Assembly (NCBI GenBank): GCA_016703155.1
Contig: JADJCP010000002.1
Span: 558,001 to 622,000, forward strand
DNA from: Hydrogenophilales bacterium
GTDB lineage: Bacteria > Pseudomonadota > Gammaproteobacteria > Burkholderiales > Thiobacillaceae
DNA length: 64,000 nt
Direction of reading: 5' to 3'
Under the pieces are notes generated by a model. The model saw only the letters and a program-made list of their open reading frames with translations. It was not told where the DNA came from and ran no database searches. This document shows, piece by piece, positions 61,438-64,000 of the stretch (position 1 is the stretch's first letter; the number at the start of each line of letters is the position of its first letter). The translations under genes were made by a program, and so were the position numbers.

Positions 61438-64000
61438 CGAGAAAAGCCAATTGCTCTCGGACTTCGTCCACATATCGCGCCACTACCAACGCTCCATCCG
61501 CGTGGACGCGGACTTGGGCCGACTTGATGCCCTAGCGGGTTACATCTGCCACTCCACTGCCACCTCCATCTTGGAGAACATGGCTCGACAGTTGACGGAA
61601 ACAAACCAACGCTCGTTTACATGGACTGGCCCCTTTGGCGGCGGAAAATCGTCGCTCGCAGTGGCGCTTGCCAGCGCGCTACATCCCGACAAGAATCTTC
61701 GAACCCACGCGCGAGCCGCCCTAAAAATCGAAGCGATGCCCGCCTTCAACAAGGCGTTTCCGACCCGCAAGGGCTGGCTGATCGTGCCCGTGGTAGGCAA
61801 GCGTGCCAGCGTGGTCGCCGAGCTAAATGCCGCGCTGCGAAAAGCCAAAGGCAAAGGCATCGACCACCGCAAGATTTCGCCGACAAGCCTGATCAATGAG
61901 CTGTGCCAAACCGCCGAGGAACGTACGCAAGATGGCGTGCTAGTCATCCTTGATGAAATGGGCAAGTTCCTCGAAGCCTCTGCTCTGGGGCACGGCGACG
62001 ATGTCTATTTCTTCCAAGAGCTCGCCGAAGCCGCCGCGCGAGCCAATGGCAAACTGGTTGTTGTGGGCGTGCTGCATCAGTCATTTGCCCAATACGGGGC
62101 ACGGCTTGGCACCGGTACCCGTGACGATTGGGCCAAGGTACAAGGACGCTATGTCGACTTGCCCTTCGTCGCCGCAAGCGACGAAGTGGTGGAGCTGATT
62201 GGCCGGGCTATCGAGACCAATCAGCGCCCTCCATCGATGCAAGAAGCGTCGAACGCTATCGCTGACTCCATCCGGTCGCGCCGACCTGCCGTTGGCAGCA
62301 AGTTCGCCGAAGCTCTAATGAGTTGCTGGCCGCTGCATCCCGCCATGGCCGCGCTGCTTGGTCCGATCTCCAAGCGGCAATTCGGACAAAACGAGCGCAG
62401 CACGTTCGGCTTTCTCGCATCCGTGGAGCCACATGGCTTTCACTCCTACCTTCAAGCGACTCCGATCAAGTCAGTCACGTGGTATCGCCCGGACAACTAT
62501 TGGGACTACCTGCGCTCGAACCTAGAACCCGCTATTCTCGCCTCGCCCGATGGGCACCGCTGGTCGCAAGCGGTCGAGGCCATTGAACGCACCGAAGCCA
62601 AGGCCGGCAATCCATTCTTGGTCGAACTGATCAAAAACATCGCCATCATCGACCTGTTCCGTAACGGCTCAGGACTCGCCGCCGACATCGCAGTCCTCTC
62701 CGCCATTTTCTACAAGCAACCCATCGCCGAGATCGAGAAGGGGCTCGAAGAGCTTGCTCGCCTGCGCGTGGCACTCTTCAAGAAGCACATTGGCGCCTGG
62801 TCGGTCTTCGAGGGCAGCGACTTCGACATCGACGCGGCCATCGCCAAAACCTTGTCTACCTCGTCGGGCGTCGATTACAGCTACCTAGCGCAGTTAATGG
62901 GGCTTCATCCGGTCGTGGCAAAGCGCCACTACCACGAGACCGGAACGATGCGTTGGATGAACATCTCCCTTAGCCAGGCTCGACGAGGCAGAGCGCCTGG
63001 CTCCGAAATACGTTCCAGCCAAAGGGGAATTCGGCCTATTCGCCCTGGCCCTTCCCGGCCGGGGCCTGAGCGTCAAAGTTGCTCAGCGCAGGGCGAGGAA
63101 AGCTCCCAGCGCAGCCCATGGCCGGTGCTTGTCGGCATTCCGCGAAACCATGCCCGCATCGAAGAACTCGGAGCTGAACTGGTGGCACTAGAGGCCGTCA
63201 AGGACCGCCACGAGCTCCAAGGCGATGCAGTGGCTCGCCGCGAAGTTCACGCACGGCTGGCGTCCGTCAAAGCCAACCTCGAAGAACAGCTCCAGGCCGC
63301 TGTGACCAACGCGCAGTGGTTCGATGGCAGCGACGAGCCAGTCGAAGCCGGTACCCGCCTCTCTCCCATCGCCACTGATCTAGCCGACGAACTCTACCCA
63401 AGCGCGCCGCTGGTGTGGAGCGAACTGGTCAACCGCGACAACGTATCGAGCAACAGCGTCAAGGCTCGTCGCGATCTACTGCACCGCATGCTGACCCACG
63501 AAAGGGCCGAGCACCTGGAGATTGAGGGATTTCCCGCAGAACGCGGCCTCTACGAAACATTGCTAAAAAGCACCGGCTTGCACCGCGAGGTCAGTGAAGG
63601 GCTCTGGCGTTTCATGCCACCCGATGACCAAAGCGAAACCCGTTTTTCTGACATCTGGCAGGCGACGCGCGACTTGTTCATAGACTCGTCGTCACGAGTG
63701 AAAGCGTCCGACATTCTCGACCTGTGGTCCGCCCCGCCCTTTGGCGTGAAGGCAGGCATCCAGCCGGCAATCCTCGCCGCGTTCCTACTGGCCCATCAAT
63801 CCAATGTCGCCGTCTACAAGGATGGGATGTTCATCCCGCGCCTGACCGACGCCGACATCGACGAATACCTCCAAGACGCGAGCCGTTTTTCTCTGCGCTG
63901 GGTGGTCATTGACGAGGAAAAGGCTCGAATCCTGAGCGGCATCGCCAATATCCTAGCCGAGGTAGGGCATGCAGCGGAGGCACGCGACCCGTTGGAAGCC
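61430..64000 (+). CDS. Large P-loop ATPase of a probable defence system, 3' end outside window
   Basis: An open frame of at least 857 residues. Walker A is WTGPFGGGKSSLA (near 65-77), and Walker B is V-I-L-D-E-M-G-K (near 175). The design resembles BrxC/PglY-like or other large defence ATPases, though no family is certain. From 62978 to 63088 the frame reads a low-complexity Arg/Pro/Ser run. In the +1 frame the same bases give LDEAERLAPKYVPAKGEFGL, a gene-like sequence. One extra G at 62977-62978 and one missing base after 63088 would explain this. It is coupled to the DUF4007 gene. Confidence 0.75.
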   Translation, partial: MTDEKSQLLSDFVHISRHYQRSIRVDADLGRLDALAGYICHSTATSILENMARQLTETNQRSFTWTGPFGGGKSSLAVALASALHPDKNLRTHARAALKIEAMPAFNKAFPTRKGWLIVPVVGKRASVVAELNAALRKAKGKGIDHRKISPTSLINELCQTAEERTQDGVLVILDEMGKFLEASALGHGDDVYFFQELAEAAARANGKLVVVGVLHQSFAQYGARLGTGTRDDWAKVQGRYVDLPFVAASDEVVELIGRAIETNQRPPSMQEASNAIADSIRSRRPAVGSKFAEALMSCWPLHPAMAALLGPISKRQFGQNERSTFGFLASVEPHGFHSYLQATPIKSVTWYRPDNYWDYLRSNLEPAILASPDGHRWSQAVEAIERTEAKAGNPFLVELIKNIAIIDLFRNGSGLAADIAVLSAIFYKQPIAEIEKGLEELARLRVALFKKHIGAWSVFEGSDFDIDAAIAKTLSTSSGVDYSYLAQLMGLHPVVAKRHYHETGTMRWMNISLSQARRGRAPGSEIRSSQRGIRPIRPGPSRPGPERQSCSAQGEESSQRSPWPVLVGIPRNHARIEELGAELVALEAVKDRHELQGDAVARREVHARLASVKANLEEQLQAAVTNAQWFDGSDEPVEAGTRLSPIATDLADELYPSAPLVWSELVNRDNVSSNSVKARRDLLHRMLTHERAEHLEIEGFPAERGLYETLLKSTGLHREVSEGLWRFMPPDDQSETRFSDIWQATRDLFIDSSSRVKASDILDLWSAPPFGVKAGIQPAILAAFLLAHQSNVAVYKDGMFIPRLTDADIDEYLQDASRFSLRWVVIDEEKARILSGIANILAEVGHAAEARDPLEA

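Noticed and set aside
60510..64000. Firm assignment of the ATPase to BREX (BrxC) or DISARM
   Set aside because: Only the P-loop, Walker B and general size are shared; no PglZ, PglX or DrmA-type gene is visible in the window.

Overview
The window is about 64 kb of GC-rich DNA with a proteobacterial gene repertoire. The metal genes and the conjugation genes most resemble those of metal-exposed beta- or gammaproteobacteria, but nothing here fixes the genus. The layout is that of a large integrative and conjugative element or conjugative plasmid: an accessory DNA-processing block, a long metal-resistance cargo, a complete F-type mating-pair-formation operon, and the start of a probable defence island. 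No integrase, relaxase, coupling protein or attachment site is visible, so the ends of the element lie outside the window.

Positions 1-9,700 (+ strand) hold short unknown genes, radC, a DUF6094-type DNA methyltransferase, an SNF2-family helicase with zinc-ribbon and HhH-like segments, and a gene broken by an amber codon. Two repeated structured-RNA families lie between them. The first is a leader found before at least seven genes, including radC, the methyltransferase and the helicase. It has a GC hairpin followed by a second hairpin that captures the Shine-Dalgarno. By context it is probably the known radC RNA motif. The second is a pseudoknotted element with four copies at 1.1, 3.35, 4.4 and 5.7 kb, always just upstream of a leader. 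Its stems change in sequence while keeping their pairing.

Positions 9,700-40,800 are metal cargo. A PbrR-like MerR regulator is divergent from a cation-diffusion transporter. Next comes a czcI-czcCBA-type RND efflux module with small periplasmic partners, then copR, a small Cys-rich protein gene and copS in one operon. Opposite them lie a lipoprotein outer-membrane factor, a multicopper oxidase and a cupredoxin. A second cusF/Met-rich/czcCBA module follows, which is clearly a paralogue of the first. A cluster of small His-rich secreted or membrane proteins ends with a CopA-type P1B ATPase. Three matching 30-bp sites, before the oxidase operon, the DUF411-cusF-RND operon and the His-rich-copA operon, look like one CopR regulon. 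Several genes in the first module have decayed: a CusF without its metal ligands, a truncated copy of the Met-rich gene, and a lipoprotein without its lipid-acceptor Cys.

Positions 40,800-60,075 (- strand) form one nearly gapless transfer operon. In transcription order it runs lytic transglycosylase, a frameshifted small gene, traA, traL, traE, traK, traB, dsbC-like, traV, traC, trbI, an S26 peptidase, traW, traU, trbC, traN, an unknown gene, traF, traH and traG. Most neighbours are coupled by ATGA overlaps. A 92-bp palindromic intergenic-type repeat sits inside the coding sequence for the traH N-terminus.

Positions 60,075-64,000 begin a lower-GC island with a DUF4007 gene and a large P-loop ATPase that runs off the window, probably an antiphage system. 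Several one-base G/C-run indels (copS, the gene before traA, the DUF4007 gene, and twice in the ATPase) suggest either real decay or homopolymer errors in the assembly.
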